64,000 nucleotides of DNA. It comes from Pomphorhynchus laevis. Taxonomy: Eukaryota; Acanthocephala; Palaeacanthocephala; Echinorhynchida; Pomphorhynchidae. Below the pieces are notes generated by a model. It did not search any database. It was not told the DNA's origin and saw only the letters and a list, made by a program, of their open reading frames with translations. Of the stretch, positions 10,150-20,552 are shown one piece after another (position 1 is the stretch's first letter; each line of letters starts with the position of its first letter). The translations under genes were made by a program, and so were the position numbers. The DNA lies in contig WNNJ02003785.1 of assembly GCA_012934845.2 (NCBI GenBank), positions 1-64,000 of the forward strand, read 5' to 3'.

Positions 10150-10400
10150 TACAGCTTATCTCTCACATGAGATCGCTGCTGCCAAGAACTTCTCCCACAT
10201 CAAACGATTTTGGGCCATTTCGTGTCATATATCGGACGCTATTGCCAGTTTATTAACATCCTGCTTCTCTCTGTCATCGATCCGACGTTTAGACTAGCCA
10301 TTACGATGGCCGTGACGACTTGCTTCTTTATCCCAGTCCCTCGATGTCTCGGCAGCCATTGTTTATTTTTCGCAAACCCCGGGCGATGAGACTGCTCGTC
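10150..10400 (-). pseudogene. Possible LINE ORF2 C-terminal relic
   Basis: The minus strand reads AAETSRDWDKEASRHGHRNG, then SKRRIDDREKQDVNKLAIAS, then HEMAQNRLMWEKFLAAAI. The closing 'A.DR..W..L' pattern resembles the last residues of several RTE-like LINE proteins. Stops interrupt it and no RT motif is visible. Weak call. Confidence 0.25.
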
Positions 10401-10559
10401 GCATAAGATACGCCACAGTCCGGTCGTTCGATAGTAAATTTGATGTCATATTGTTGTTTTGGGGGATTCTTTATAGCTGGATGGCCTTTCTGCCGCCAAC
10501 CATATTCATTTATCTGCCGAGCTTGAGACCGTCCTTGGCAGAGAGACGTAGCACACTAG

Positions 10560-11128
10560 GAGTTTGTTATTAGCACACTAGGAGTCATATTTGATTCATC
10601 TACTTATATCGAGAATCAATGCTTATGTTATTCTAGCAAGACAGATAGATGATTCATTAAGTACTTAACAGTAGATTAGTTCAAGATTACATAATTAAAG
10701 GACCTGTTAATTTTTGCGATTTGAAAAAATGTTAAAAAATAACAAAAAAGTAAAGTTACTTTCAATTAATCAAAAATCATACAAACACAAAGTTTGTAAA
10801 ATTTGTTAGAAAAAATTTGAAATTTGTTGTAAAATCAACAACAAAATTAGTTTACAATAACTGATCTCAATTCTTCCTTTTAAATTTAGAATTTTTGAGC
10901 AAAATAAATAAAATACTATTTTTTATCTGTTTATTAGGCATTATTAATTATCCACACGAGAAAAACTGTGCCACAGATTAATCTGTGCCACAGATTACGT
11001 GGCACACGAATGTAATTTTATCACTATTTTTTATATTTTTTATATTTCACAGGCTGCTTTTAGCATCACCAGAAAAAGAAAAAAGTATGTTTGGTTTATA
11101 TTTGTTATGTGCAGCAGCTAGCGAAACA
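10560..11128. other. Non-coding AT-rich stretch with short duplications
   Basis: Contains small tandem repeats (TAGCACACTAGGAGT near 10548-10585; TGTGCCACAGATTA near 10969-11000). Nothing coding was recognised. Confidence 0.5.
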
Positions 11129-11139
11129 TAAAAGACATA
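11129..11139. repeat. Target-site duplication, left (TAAAAGACATA)
   Basis: An 11-bp direct repeat identical to 12137-12147, exactly bordering the composite element between them. Confidence 0.8.
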
Positions 11140-12136
11140 GCACTGTACACTACAATCAGCGTAGGTGGACCTCATCAGCAGTGAGCCTACGCCTACATTT
11201 CGTGTTTCGGTCCTTTAATGATCTGCTGAAATTTTCCTCTGCTGCCTTTCTGTAAAAACAAACGATACAGTTTGTAAGGAAAACATTTCCACTTGTGCAA
11301 ACTGTACGTTGTTTCCGTCTTTTGTAACAAAATGACGGAGATAGCACTACAGTTGCCGGAAACAACCGACAATCTGTCTTTTGAATCTTCTTGACAGGAA
11401 ACCGGAATCTGCCAGGTTAATAGAATGAATAATTGCATACACGAGCGAGTATCATCATTTGGTCGGCTTCATCAATTATCCTCGTGTGAGTTCTTTAATC
11501 CTAGATGCAGCACTGTACACTACAATCAGCGTAGGTGGACCTCATCAGCAGTGAGCCTACGCCTACATTTCGTGTTTCGGTCCTTTAATGATCTGCTGAA
11601 ATTTTCCTCTGCTGCCTTTCTGTAAAAACAAACGATACAGTTTGTAAGGAAAACATTTCCACTTGTGCAAACTGTACGTTGTTTCCGTCTTTTGTAACAA
11701 AATGACGGAGATAGCACTACAGTTGCCGGAAACAACCGACAATCTGTCTTTTGAATCTTCTTGACAAGAAGATTCAAAAGACAATCTTCATGTCAAGAAG
11801 ATTCAAAAGACAGATTGTCGGTTGTTTCCGGCAACTGTAGTGCTATCTCCGTCATTTTGTTACAAAAGACGGAAACAACGTACAGTTTGCACAAGTGGAA
11901 ATGTTTTCCTTACAAACTGTATCGTTTGTTTATACAGAAAGGCAGCAGAGGAAAATTTCAGCAGATCATTAAAGGACCGAAACACGAAATGTAGGCGTAG
12001 GCTCACTGCTGATGAGGTCCACCTACGCTGATTGTAGTGTACAGTGCTGCATCTAGGATTAAAGAATTCACACGAGGATAATTGATGAAGCCGACCAAAT
12101 GATGATACTCGCTCGTGTATGCAATTATTCATTCTA
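11140..12136 (-). mobile_element. Composite non-autonomous element with hammerhead-like units (retrozyme-like)
   Basis: A 257-bp unit occurs at 11140-11396 and 11510-11766 in the same orientation (period 370) and at 11791-12047 inverted. The inverted arm as a whole is 346 bp (11791-12136 pairs with 11421-11766) and nearly perfect; I noted one difference by eye. It leaves a 24-bp centre. Each unit carries, on its sense strand (minus for copies 1 and 2, plus for copy 3), GGACC-GAAAC, a small hairpin (ACA..TGT) then A, and CTGATGA-GGTCC. These are hammerhead core residues next to a complementary GGACC/GGTCC pair. The element is flanked by a perfect 11-bp direct repeat. It has no coding capacity. 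Related sequence forms the repeats flanking the Naiad-like PLE at 14-18 kb, so that PLE family may mobilise it. Confidence 0.7.
11978..12040 (+). ncRNA. Hammerhead-like motif of the inverted unit
   Basis: On the plus strand, GGACCGAAAC is followed by a 3-bp hairpin ending in TGTA, then a segment, then CTGATGAGGTCC. GGACC and GGTCC are exact complements and sit immediately 5' of GAAAC and 3' of CTGATGA, which is the stem II geometry in circularly permuted order. The segment between TA and CTGATGA does not form a clear stem I. Instead GCGTAGG pairs with CCTACGC further on. Complementary copies lie in the 11140-11396 and 11510-11766 units on the minus strand. Confidence 0.35.
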
Positions 12137-12147
12137 TAAAAGACATA
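12137..12147. repeat. Target-site duplication, right (TAAAAGACATA)
   Basis: Perfect partner of 11129-11139. Confidence 0.8.
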
Positions 12148-13470
12148 ATAGTATGTTATTGATCCTGCTTCAGAATTCCAAAGACAAAATTAGTTATGCC
12201 TGTAGATTTAATAAAAGGCATATTTGATACATAATATTTTAATATAAATTACTGCTTGTAATATTTCAGATAATCAAAGTAATTCAAAACATCTTTTAAT
12301 TACTATCCAGTTTCTAAAAGAAAAGCATTTGTACCAGCACGTAACAGTGGTTCAAAAAATAATTTCTTACTTAAATGTAAAGAATAGATGTATTAAACGC
12401 TCAAGTAAACTTGACGTTCTATTAACAGAAACATATACAAAAATATGTATATGGGTAGCATATATATGTATATATACATATATGATATATATAATATATG
12501 TATATACATATATTATATGTATATGTAAACAGGTAGCATATACATAACAGAAATACATGATACAGAAATATACAAAATATTCGATGAAACACAGTGAGGC
12601 AAAATTAATTTTTATCTTTATTTTAAAGCAGAATGTGCAAAAAATATTTTTGTATATTTTTTGAAAATTTCGAAAATATTTTTTATATATTTTTTGAATA
12701 TATCGAAAATATTTTTTATATTTTTTGAATATTTCGAAAATATTTTCGAAATATTTTTTATATTTCGCAACCTGTGCAAACATTATCAGAAAATATAACG
12801 ATTTGTTGTTGATAAAAATATATCATGTATTTATGTAAAAAGATGTCAAAACCAAATCGAAGAAGTCTTATTATATAAAAGCATATTATTGATGAGGTTT
12901 GATATTTTAAAAGGCTACATAAATTATTATTTTGTATCAATAATTTGATAGATATTATAATTTAGTTTTATAATAAAAAGTCTATAAGTTTAATATTTAA
13001 AGACTTACATTGCATAATTTTACAACTGTCTCGTGGGTTTACGATAGGTAAATCAATATCGATATAAGTATATATTCTGCAAAGAATTGTTCAATCCTGT
13101 ATACCAAATGAAAATTAGACGAAGTGAAGATAATCTTCAAAGTCAAGTTCAGATGTGTTTGTGGACGTAATATCGTCGTTTGATTATTTATATAAAGAGT
13201 AATTGTGGAAAGTAAGCTTAGAGAGTATAATATATAAAAGCTCTACGAAAAAAATGAATTTTTTACAATCGAAGCAAAAGTTGAAAAATACAGTGAAAAT
13301 TGATTTGTGAATATGAAAAAAGCTTATAATTGTATTTAAAATATTATATTTTGTATAAGAAAGCATTCTGTATAACGTTACCTCAATGAAACTGATGTCT
13401 TCTTAAACGAGTATAACAAGAATAGTAAACAAAGCAGAATTAACAAGAATTAGAAATTCAATCTAATAAT
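12148..13470. other. Non-coding AT-rich stretch with simple repeats
   Basis: Holds a TATATG/TACATA-type microsatellite (about 12440-12545) and a degenerate array of about 30 bp units (TTTTTTGAATATTTCGAAAA, about 12640-12770). ORFs here are low-complexity Tyr/Ile/Lys/Phe strings and are not genes. Confidence 0.6.
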
Positions 13471-13482
13471 CAATAAAGCAGA

Positions 13483-14563
13483 CGAATCGAGTGATCGTCA
13501 TATCCCTCGATTCGTCAGTTTATTAAAATTACTCGATTTTTAATAAACGAAATTTGAAAGTAGGTATTGGGCATAGCTGATTTAATTGGAAATCATAAAT
13601 GATTTCAATTAAATTTGCAAAATGTAATAACTATTTTAATTAATCTAATTATCAAAAAAGCAAGCAAGTCAAATGATCGTCAGTCAAACTTAAAAAGCGA
13701 AATATGTAGCGTAGTTATTGGATCAGTAGTGATGAAATTTACCAATAATAAATTGCAACATACTGATGTTGGCTTATAAATATAGAATAGAAGCGACGTA
13801 CAGTGCAATCAAAAATTTCAATTGTAAAGATGACTGCACAATTATATTAGTTTAAAGTTAAGAAGCTAAATAAAAATAATTAGTTCAATAATTGTAATTA
13901 ATTTTAAAAATATATAGGTTTTCAATTTAAAGTTTAAACCTTCCCCATCAACACTGATTTAATTTGAAATTAGAAATGATTTCAATTAAATTTGCAAAAT
14001 GTAATAAGAAAGTATTTTATTCAACCTAATTGTCAATAAAGCAGACTAGTCGAATTATCGTCAGTCAACGTTAAAAAACCGAAACGTAAAACGTAGGTAT
14101 TGAATCGATTGCTGATGAATTCCAATAATACTGAAATGTAGCGTACTGTTGTTGGCTTAGAAATAGGATTGAAGCTACTGACAGTGTCATCAAAAATTTC
14201 AATTGAACAATGATTTCGCATATGTATTATAAGGACCGACGTTAAAATAATCGAGACGTAAACGTAATTATTGGATCAGTAGCTGACGACGTTTACCAAT
14301 ACTGCAATGTAGCTGTTGGCGCGAATAAAAGATTAAAGTAACGTGCAGAATAAAATAGTCATCAAATTTGCAATGATAAAAATGACTGCACAATTATTTC
14401 AACTTTAAATTAGGAAGCAAACTATAGATGACTAGTTTGAAAAATGTAATTAATTTAAAAAATATGTTTTAAATTATTTTAAAATATGTAGCTTAGTTAT
14501 TGGATCAGTAGTGATGAAATTTACCAATACTAAATTGCAACATACTGATGTTGGCTTATAAAT
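13483..14563 (+). repeat. Degenerate repeat array upstream of the Naiad-like PLE (pLTR-like)
   Basis: Four partial units share the order GATCGTCAGTCAA, CGAAACGTAAAACGTAG, TATTGGATCAGTAGCTGATGA, CCAATACTGAAATG, GTTGGCTTATAAATAT and CAAAAATTTCAATTG. The GTTGGCTTA anchors lie near 13768, 14150, 14310 and 14547; a fifth lies downstream of the element near 17784. The unit near 14060-14200 contains GAA-ACGT-AAA-ACGT-A, a good stem III hairpin, followed by CTGATGA. The last unit runs directly into the ATG of the nuclease ORF. Repeats on both sides of a PLE are the 'pseudo-LTR' arrangement known for the class. Confidence 0.65.
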
Positions 14564-14908
14564 ATGGAATTGAAGCGACGTACAGTGAAATCAAAAATTT
14601 CTATCGTAAGTAATACGACAAACAAATGTTTTTCATTAAATATTAATAATAATTGTAACTGCAATACCGCAGGTGTAGTGTATCTAATACAATGTACATG
14701 TAAATTGCAATATATAGGAAAAACATATCAAATGTTAAAAACTAGGTTTAGGCAACACATATATAATATACAGCATAATAGTCAAACTATATTTCATAAA
14801 CATATGAGATTAATAGGACATGATATTAAAAACTGTAAATTATTTATTTCAGAACATATTATCGAAGAAAACATTTCAATATTAAATCAAAAACTATTAG
14901 AAAAATAA
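14564..14908 (+). CDS. N-terminal GIY-YIG endonuclease part of a permuted PLE
   Basis: A 114-residue ORF. After a basic start and a Cys pair (NCNCNTAG) it reads GVVYLIQCTCKLQYIGKTYQ and then MLKTRFRQHIYNI. This is a GIY-YIG nuclease: G-V-Y and Y-I-G strands, the catalytic Arg in TRFRQH, a conserved His and a downstream Glu (SEHIIEE). In ordinary PLEs the domain follows the RT; here it precedes it. Just after the stop the DNA encodes DFWVK in this frame and KTLNSMYPLGLND in the frame of the next ORF. That join resembles the '.FWI.TLNT.YP.GLN' junction of N-terminal GIY-YIG PLEs, so the two ORFs were probably once a single polyprotein, with one frame change here. The ATG lies inside the flanking repeat. 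Confidence 0.75.
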   Translation: MELKRRTVKSKISIVSNTTNKCFSLNINNNCNCNTAGVVYLIQCTCKLQYIGKTYQMLKTRFRQHIYNIQHNSQTIFHKHMRLIGHDIKNCKLFISEHIIEENISILNQKLLEK

Positions 14909-14936
14909 GATTTTTGGGTTAAAAACGCTTAATTCC

Positions 14937-17151
14937 ATGTACCCATTAGGATTGAATGACGGTGTACAAGGAATTGGCAGAAGTAGTATAATACATAATA
15001 AACAACTATATTATAATAATCCGGTTAAACGCAAACCAAGAAGTCATGGTGATAAAAGGAATAGGAAAAATAGAGTTAAACATATTAAAAAAGATATGTA
15101 TATAAATAAACAATTAGAAATATTAAAACAACTTTTAAGTGATAAGGAGCTAAAAGATCTTTATGTAAATATAAGAAGTTTTTCTAAAGATATCATATGT
15201 TCAATAAATCAAAAATTAATTAACGACTATGATAGGCTAAGTTGTATAATAGACAGTTATTGTAATACAAAATACTATAATCGTACAATAAATGTTAATA
15301 ATAACAATAGAAAATATACATTAACCATAAACTTCATTAATAAATGTATAGATAACATAAATATAGGTAGACTTTTAAATAATTCTAAAAGTAAAGAAAT
15401 AATAGGATCAGATTTAAGTAAATATATTCCTAAAATAAGGTATAAACTCCTACCACCATTAGGACGAAAAATTTGTAATTATAATAAAGAATTAAAATCA
15501 ATATGTAACGATAATATTAGAAACATAATGGAAACAGAATGCAATTGTAAAAGTCTTAGTTTTGATAAAATAAATAAACATATATGTACCCATAATCTAG
15601 AATTAATTGAAAATTGTGAATTAAGAAAGCTGCTATCAAAAGGGTATAAATATAGATTAAATAATAACAACGACAAAAATAAAATTTACAATTCGTTATA
15701 TAATAACTTAAATGATTACTTAAGAGAGCTGATTAATAGTGAAAGTTCGAATATATCTAAGATAAAAATTTGGAAAGACTATATATTTGATAAAATTAAA
15801 AATAAAATGAAAAAAACAAACAATTATAAAAGGAAAGATAAAATTAATAAAGATATGTATAAAGAACTTACTAAATTAAAGGATAACTATATAATAACAA
15901 CTATTGATAAAGCTAGTAATAACTTTGTCTTCATATGCAAAAAACTTTATTATGATATACTAATGAAAGAGGTTAATTCTAATGATTTAAATGTAAATCC
16001 AACATATGAACGTAGTGAGTTGAGTTTAGAAACAATTATTACAAGTCACTGTTCTATAATGGATAAAAAGAGTATAAAGGTTGAATTAGATAATAAAACT
16101 ATACCTATATTATATTGGAATCCAAAATTACATAAAAATCCAATCAAACCTAGGTTGATATGTAGTGCGTTTAAATGAAAATTAAAACCACTTTCTGTCT
16201 ATATGAATAAAATACTTAAAGTAATTAAAGCACACTTTAAAAAATATTGCAAGGTAATCGAAATTAATACTGGTATAAAACACTATTTCAGTATTAATTC
16301 TACAAAAGAATTTTTAGAACAGACAAAAGGAATAAATTTTCAAAATATAAATACACACGATTTTAGTACTCTTTATACAATTCTAGATTTAGTAGATATT
16401 AAAGAAGCGTTAGTAAAATTAATTAATCTTATATTCGGAAAAAGATATACATATATATGTTATAATAATTATAACGCCTATCTAACAAAAATTAAACCAT
16501 CAAATAAATATAAATATATGGATAAAATTGAATTAATAGAATCCTTAAATATTTTGATAAAATTATCTATATTTAGACAAGTAAAAGGTGTTCCAATGGG
16601 TGGTAATAGTAGCCCAATTATAGCTGACTTGTTTTTAAGCTTTATAGAATATGAATTTGTTCATAACTGTGTAAAAACTAAATCTAAACAATATAAATAT
16701 ATGAAATATATGTTTCGATACATTGATGATATATGTGTATTTAATTCTAATGATTTTTATTCAATTAGTGAGCACATTTATCCAGAAAGCCTTATTCTTA
16801 ACAAAACCAATATTAATGAATAAAGAAGGTGTATATCTAGATATGAACATTAAATTAACATTAACTAAAACTACTATTAATTTATATCGTAAAGATGACA
16901 TATTTAAATTTACAAGAAACATATTTTTGCATGAGCATTCATGCATACCATATAATATAAAATATAATACATTAAATAATGAAATTTTAAGAATTGCAAC
17001 AATATGTAATGATATTGGCTTTCTTCAAAATCATTTTAATAATTTAATAGATACATATTTTAAACTAAGTTCCAATAAAAATAACATCAAGCAGAAAATA
17101 GTAAAATATATAAATCAACACAATAATATAAAGAATAAATTTAAACTCTAA
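14937..17151 (+). mobile_element. Naiad-like PLE reverse transcriptase, with one in-frame TGA
   Basis: The RT part follows the GIY-YIG ORF. 14937-16178 holds the long N-terminal linker, the TTIDKASNNFVF block (counterpart of ADKG) and YWNPKLHKNPIKPRLICS (RT1). An in-frame TGA (16176-16178) follows SAFK, and the same frame continues KLKPLS through motif A as HDFSTLYTILD (about 16358-16390), motif B as GVPMGGNSSPIIADLF (about 16590-16635) and YIDD (about 16719-16730). A frame change near 16815 leads into EGVYLDMNIKLTLTKTTINL and the thumb, ending at 17151. There is no C-terminal GIY-YIG: the nuclease is upstream. Motif order and the N-terminal nuclease match the permuted Naiad/Chlamys clade. 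The TGA could be a nonsense change or, as reported for some Naiads, a selenocysteine codon. Confidence 0.75.
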
Positions 17152-17244
17152 AGTGGCAAATTTTTATGGATGGATAATAAATAATATACTTTGTATTAGA
17201 ATAAGATACTAGATAGTTATTTCAGAGGAAATACATCATTAGCA

Positions 17245-17345
17245 TGTATTTGGCCCCGCTGCTATGTTGGGTAGAGGAGTTAGGGGCCGAAACCTGATAG
17301 CATAGCAGTTCCTCCTGATGACCTCTAATTATTATTCTGATACAA
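17245..17345 (+). other. Structured 3' UTR segment of the Naiad-like PLE
   Basis: CTGCTATG pairs with CATAGCAG over 45 nt. Within and after it, TTAGGGG precedes CC-GAAAC, and CTGATGA is followed by CCTCTAA, which can pair with TTAGGGG (one G-U). This again puts GAAA and CTGATGA beside the two strands of one stem, in permuted order, although two extra C residues separate the stem from GAAA. Hammerhead-like at best. A SECIS-like fold was looked for only by eye and not identified. Confidence 0.3.
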
Positions 17346-17559
17346 CGTCTGTTATTTATTACTCAATTCATAAAAATTACGTTTATTTTAAATTTCATTT
17401 TTTTTAACTTGATTTAAATTATAGAAAATTTAAATTATAGAAAATCTAAAAGCAATTATTAATTTTATTATTTAATTATTAAATTTTGATTTAGCATTAA
17501 TATGTTTTGTTTATTTTATAATTATATTAAATACGTAGACTCAGTTAGCTGATTTAATT

Positions 17560-17870
17560 TTTCAAATTAACGGTTGAACCTTTCCTTACCAACGCTGATT
17601 TAATTTGAAATTAGAAATAATTATAATTAAATTTGCAAATTGTAAGTATTTCATTCAATCTAATTGTCAATGAATCAGGCGAGTCAAATGATCATAAGTC
17701 AACGTAAAAAACGGAACATGAAGCATAGTTATTGATTCAGTAGCTGATTCGGTCCACCTTTACTGAAATGTGTCGTACTGCTGTTTGGCTTATAGATATG
17801 ATTAAAGCAACATACAATGTCTTCAAAAATTTTAATTGTAACAATGACTGCATATACTTATATATTAACT
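17560..17870 (+). repeat. Downstream repeat unit of the Naiad-like PLE
   Basis: Matches the upstream array unit: CTGATTTAATTTGAAATTAG, GATCATAAGTCAACG, a degenerate GAAC hairpin, TATTGATTCAGTAGCTGATT, GGTCCACC, ACTGAAATGTG and TTTGGCTTATAGATATG. With the array at 13483-14563 it brackets the PLE. Confidence 0.6.
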
Positions 17871-18828
17871 TAAAAAACGAGATGATGTTCGAACGAGAAA
17901 TGTGACGGTGTTCAATGCAGAAAGTATTGAACACCAATAATATTGAACAGAAAACCTTCCAGTACATATTGAACATAGTCAAGCTTGTAAGTTGATTTTA
18001 ATTATTTCATAAAGTACACGAAAATAAATATATATAGGCAGATTAAGCAGAAACGTATTTCAAGAATTGTTTCATTAAAATATCTTCATCTTGCATAAGA
18101 TGTTGTTCTGCTGACCTTTGATGATAAATGTTTACAACATATACTCAAACGACAAATAGGTGACATGCAAATTATTACTTTCAGATCATACGTGTGAACA
18201 GATTTAGTAGACAGATTATAAAGTCAATCCGTGTTGAGAAAATTGTAGGACGTTTCAAAGTTAATGTACATATTTATTTATAATCAATGCTAAGACTAAA
18301 CGAAGATTATAGACGGTAATAATCAGTTATGTTCTCACTGAGTAGATTCATAATGCGAAAAGAAACAGTCAAGTCGCACAGCAAAATTTTCATTTTGTTG
18401 ATTGATATTTGAAGTACACTTGAATATGGTGTTATAACTGAAAGAATATAACAATTACATTTATAAATAAATTTTATTTGCGTCAAACACTGTTTCTGAA
18501 AAAGAAGACTGAAAGTCTGGCCATCAGTGACGAGCTAGAAATGCATTTACTGCTTATAGAGGTATCCAAACATGAACTTGTTATGTACTTATGAATATAT
18601 ACAACTGGATAAGAATAACAGTGAATTGCTTACTATATTCGAACCAATGGTTGCCCTGCTCATTTGTGTCAATACATTGTATTGACACAAAATATTGCAA
18701 AACAAAATAAAATATTATTTTATCTGCACATTGTCTGCTTGTGCAACGCATTTTGAATTGTTTATTGAAGTTAAAAACTTTAAAATATCGAAATCACCGT
18801 CATTCACGTATTCTTACTTATTTCTCAC
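17871..18828. other. Non-coding AT-rich stretch
   Basis: No gene or repeat recognised. The 84-codon plus-strand ORF near 18695-18949 overlaps a candidate exon on the other strand and has no recognisable motif. Confidence 0.4.
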
Positions 18829-18971
18829 CTCAAAGCATTTGTTACAGCTGTTGTTTGGTTACGTACTACACATTCAACTGCAGGAAATTCAATTAGCAAG
18901 GGTGCATTATCGCCACAGTAAACATCAACTGTATTATAGACATCATTGAGCTCAGTGATATTCGATCGATC
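18829..18971 (-). CDS. Candidate coding exon, unrecognised
   Basis: On the minus strand a 143-bp stretch is open in one frame (reads SNITELNDVYNTVDVYCGD, then NAPLLIEFPAVECVVRN, then QTTAVTNALR) and is bordered by an AG at 18972-18973 and a good donor, AG|gtgaga, at 18829/18828. The peptide does not match the next expected part of the V-ATPase a subunit, although it lies downstream of that gene's fourth exon on the same strand. I do not recognise the protein. It may be a chance open exon-like stretch or part of another gene. Confidence 0.25.
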
Positions 18972-19354
18972 CTTAAAACCACATCGCTACCATTCTACAA
19001 AACTTTACTTATTCTGTTACTAGCAAACATTTATCATTGTATATACAAAACAAAAATAGTACAATTAATGTAATAGTGCAATTAAACAGGATACAACAAC
19101 GGAATTAATCATTTAATAAAGTAATAGTCAGACAAAGATATAAATCATCAGAGTATAACAAAACTTAAAAAATATCACAGTTTGAAAGTTTTCAATAAGA
19201 AAATATTAATTAAACGTATCACGGTCAGATATAGTAACACGAAAGTTTCCAATTTGATTTCATAATAATATATCGCATGAAATAGTAAACAAAGAGGACA
19301 ATTAATCTATAATTCTAGTTTCTTCAAAATAAAACCAAAATATGTAAAGATTGG

Positions 19355-19600
19355 AGGAATCTGCCGTATACCGCGTAATGGTTGCGTGGTTTATTACGTA
19401 GCACAATCAGGATAAAAGCTTGATGTTCGATTATTGGGTCAAAAGTGGGCACTACGTCTTGGACAAATCAGCTCAGCAGTTTGAAATTACTTCGCCCATC
19501 AACGGCCATGACGTAAATTTTGATAATGCAGAAATTATAGCTAACGAAAGTGATAGTCTATAAGGCAAATAAAAGAAATTTTCATATTACATTACCTAAA
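19355..19600 (+). pseudogene. PLE GIY-YIG relic
   Basis: The plus strand reads GICRIPRNGCVVYYVAQSG, KLDVRLL and LRLGQISSAV in one frame, then NGHDVNFDNAEIIANESDSL in another, then RQIKEI. This is the PLE GIY-YIG sequence of the form 'GIY.IPC..C...Y.GQ(S/T)GR.L..R....K...R.G...SA...H....GH...F....I...E'. It is heavily decayed. It lies downstream of V-ATPase exon 4, antisense to that gene. Confidence 0.5.
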
Positions 19601-20423
19601 TCCGGACAACAATTTCGAGGGTAATATCCAGATGTACCTACCCACTTGATTACAAATGGTATTTTTTTTCTAGCTTAACTATTGGCAAGTTTCTTCCAGA
19701 TCTGATTTTGCTTTATATGCTTGTTGACGCGTGCAATGACGTTTTCTTTATGATGACCACAGCAGTGGTTGAAAATTTCAAAACAAAAAAAATATAGGAA
19801 TCTTCTCGATTTTTCTGCTAATAAACTGTTTGCAGTTTCCTGGAAATGATAGAAGAAGCTATCGAAATATTGTGAACGTTTGGAATAGAACTATTTCACG
19901 CGATTTCGTGCCCTATAAATTTATAAAATAATTGAAAACCAACACTCTTAAAAGCATAATGGACTCGTAAGTTAAAGTAGAAAAACTACAGGAGGATTAA
20001 TTTTTTATTAAAACTAATTTGTCAATAATTTTGGATTGCCAATAATTTGTCACTAATTTGTCAATAATTTCGTGCCTATTTTAGTCAATAATTTCGGTTG
20101 TATCTTTGATCCAAAATCAGGATAAAATATCATGCATCGTCAGGATTAAAATTTTATTACGGAGGATAAATTAAAAGTTTTGTGGAATTATTAACTAAGT
20201 CTTTAAATAAAAAATTTCATCGTTTTTTTCTTTTGTTGTAGTATCATAGTATTATACTATTTGTAAGGCAGTAATAATAGTGCATGTAATAATTGCAATA
20301 GCGTAAAGAACACAAGTAATTGAAAAGAGGCAATATAAAGAAAGGTAAAGGAAGCAGCACGAATAAATCACAAGTTAAAGCAACAAAACTGATATTTTAT
20401 AAAACGAAACGAAAAATACTTAC

Positions 20424-20552
20424 CTGATTAAAATGTGAGTGAACTGTATTTAAAACGTGTTTGAATTCATTAAGTTCACACTGTGATTTAATCAGGCTAC
20501 TTGTACTTTCCATCACTTCGTTTAGCTCTTCATACATTCTTTCGACTGTAAC
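20424..20552 (-). CDS. ATP6V0A: V-ATPase subunit a, exon 4
   Basis: 129 bp, 43 codons, phase 0 at both ends; acceptor ..gaatag|GTTACAG, donor ..AATCAG|gtaagt. Encodes VTVERMYEELNEVMESTSSL and the following helix to HSHFNQ, the coiled-coil arm. Confidence 0.9.

Noticed and set aside
12329-13366. ORFs of 60-138 codons rich in Tyr, Ile, Lys and Phe
   Set aside because: Low-complexity AT-rich simple repeats, no motif, no splice context.
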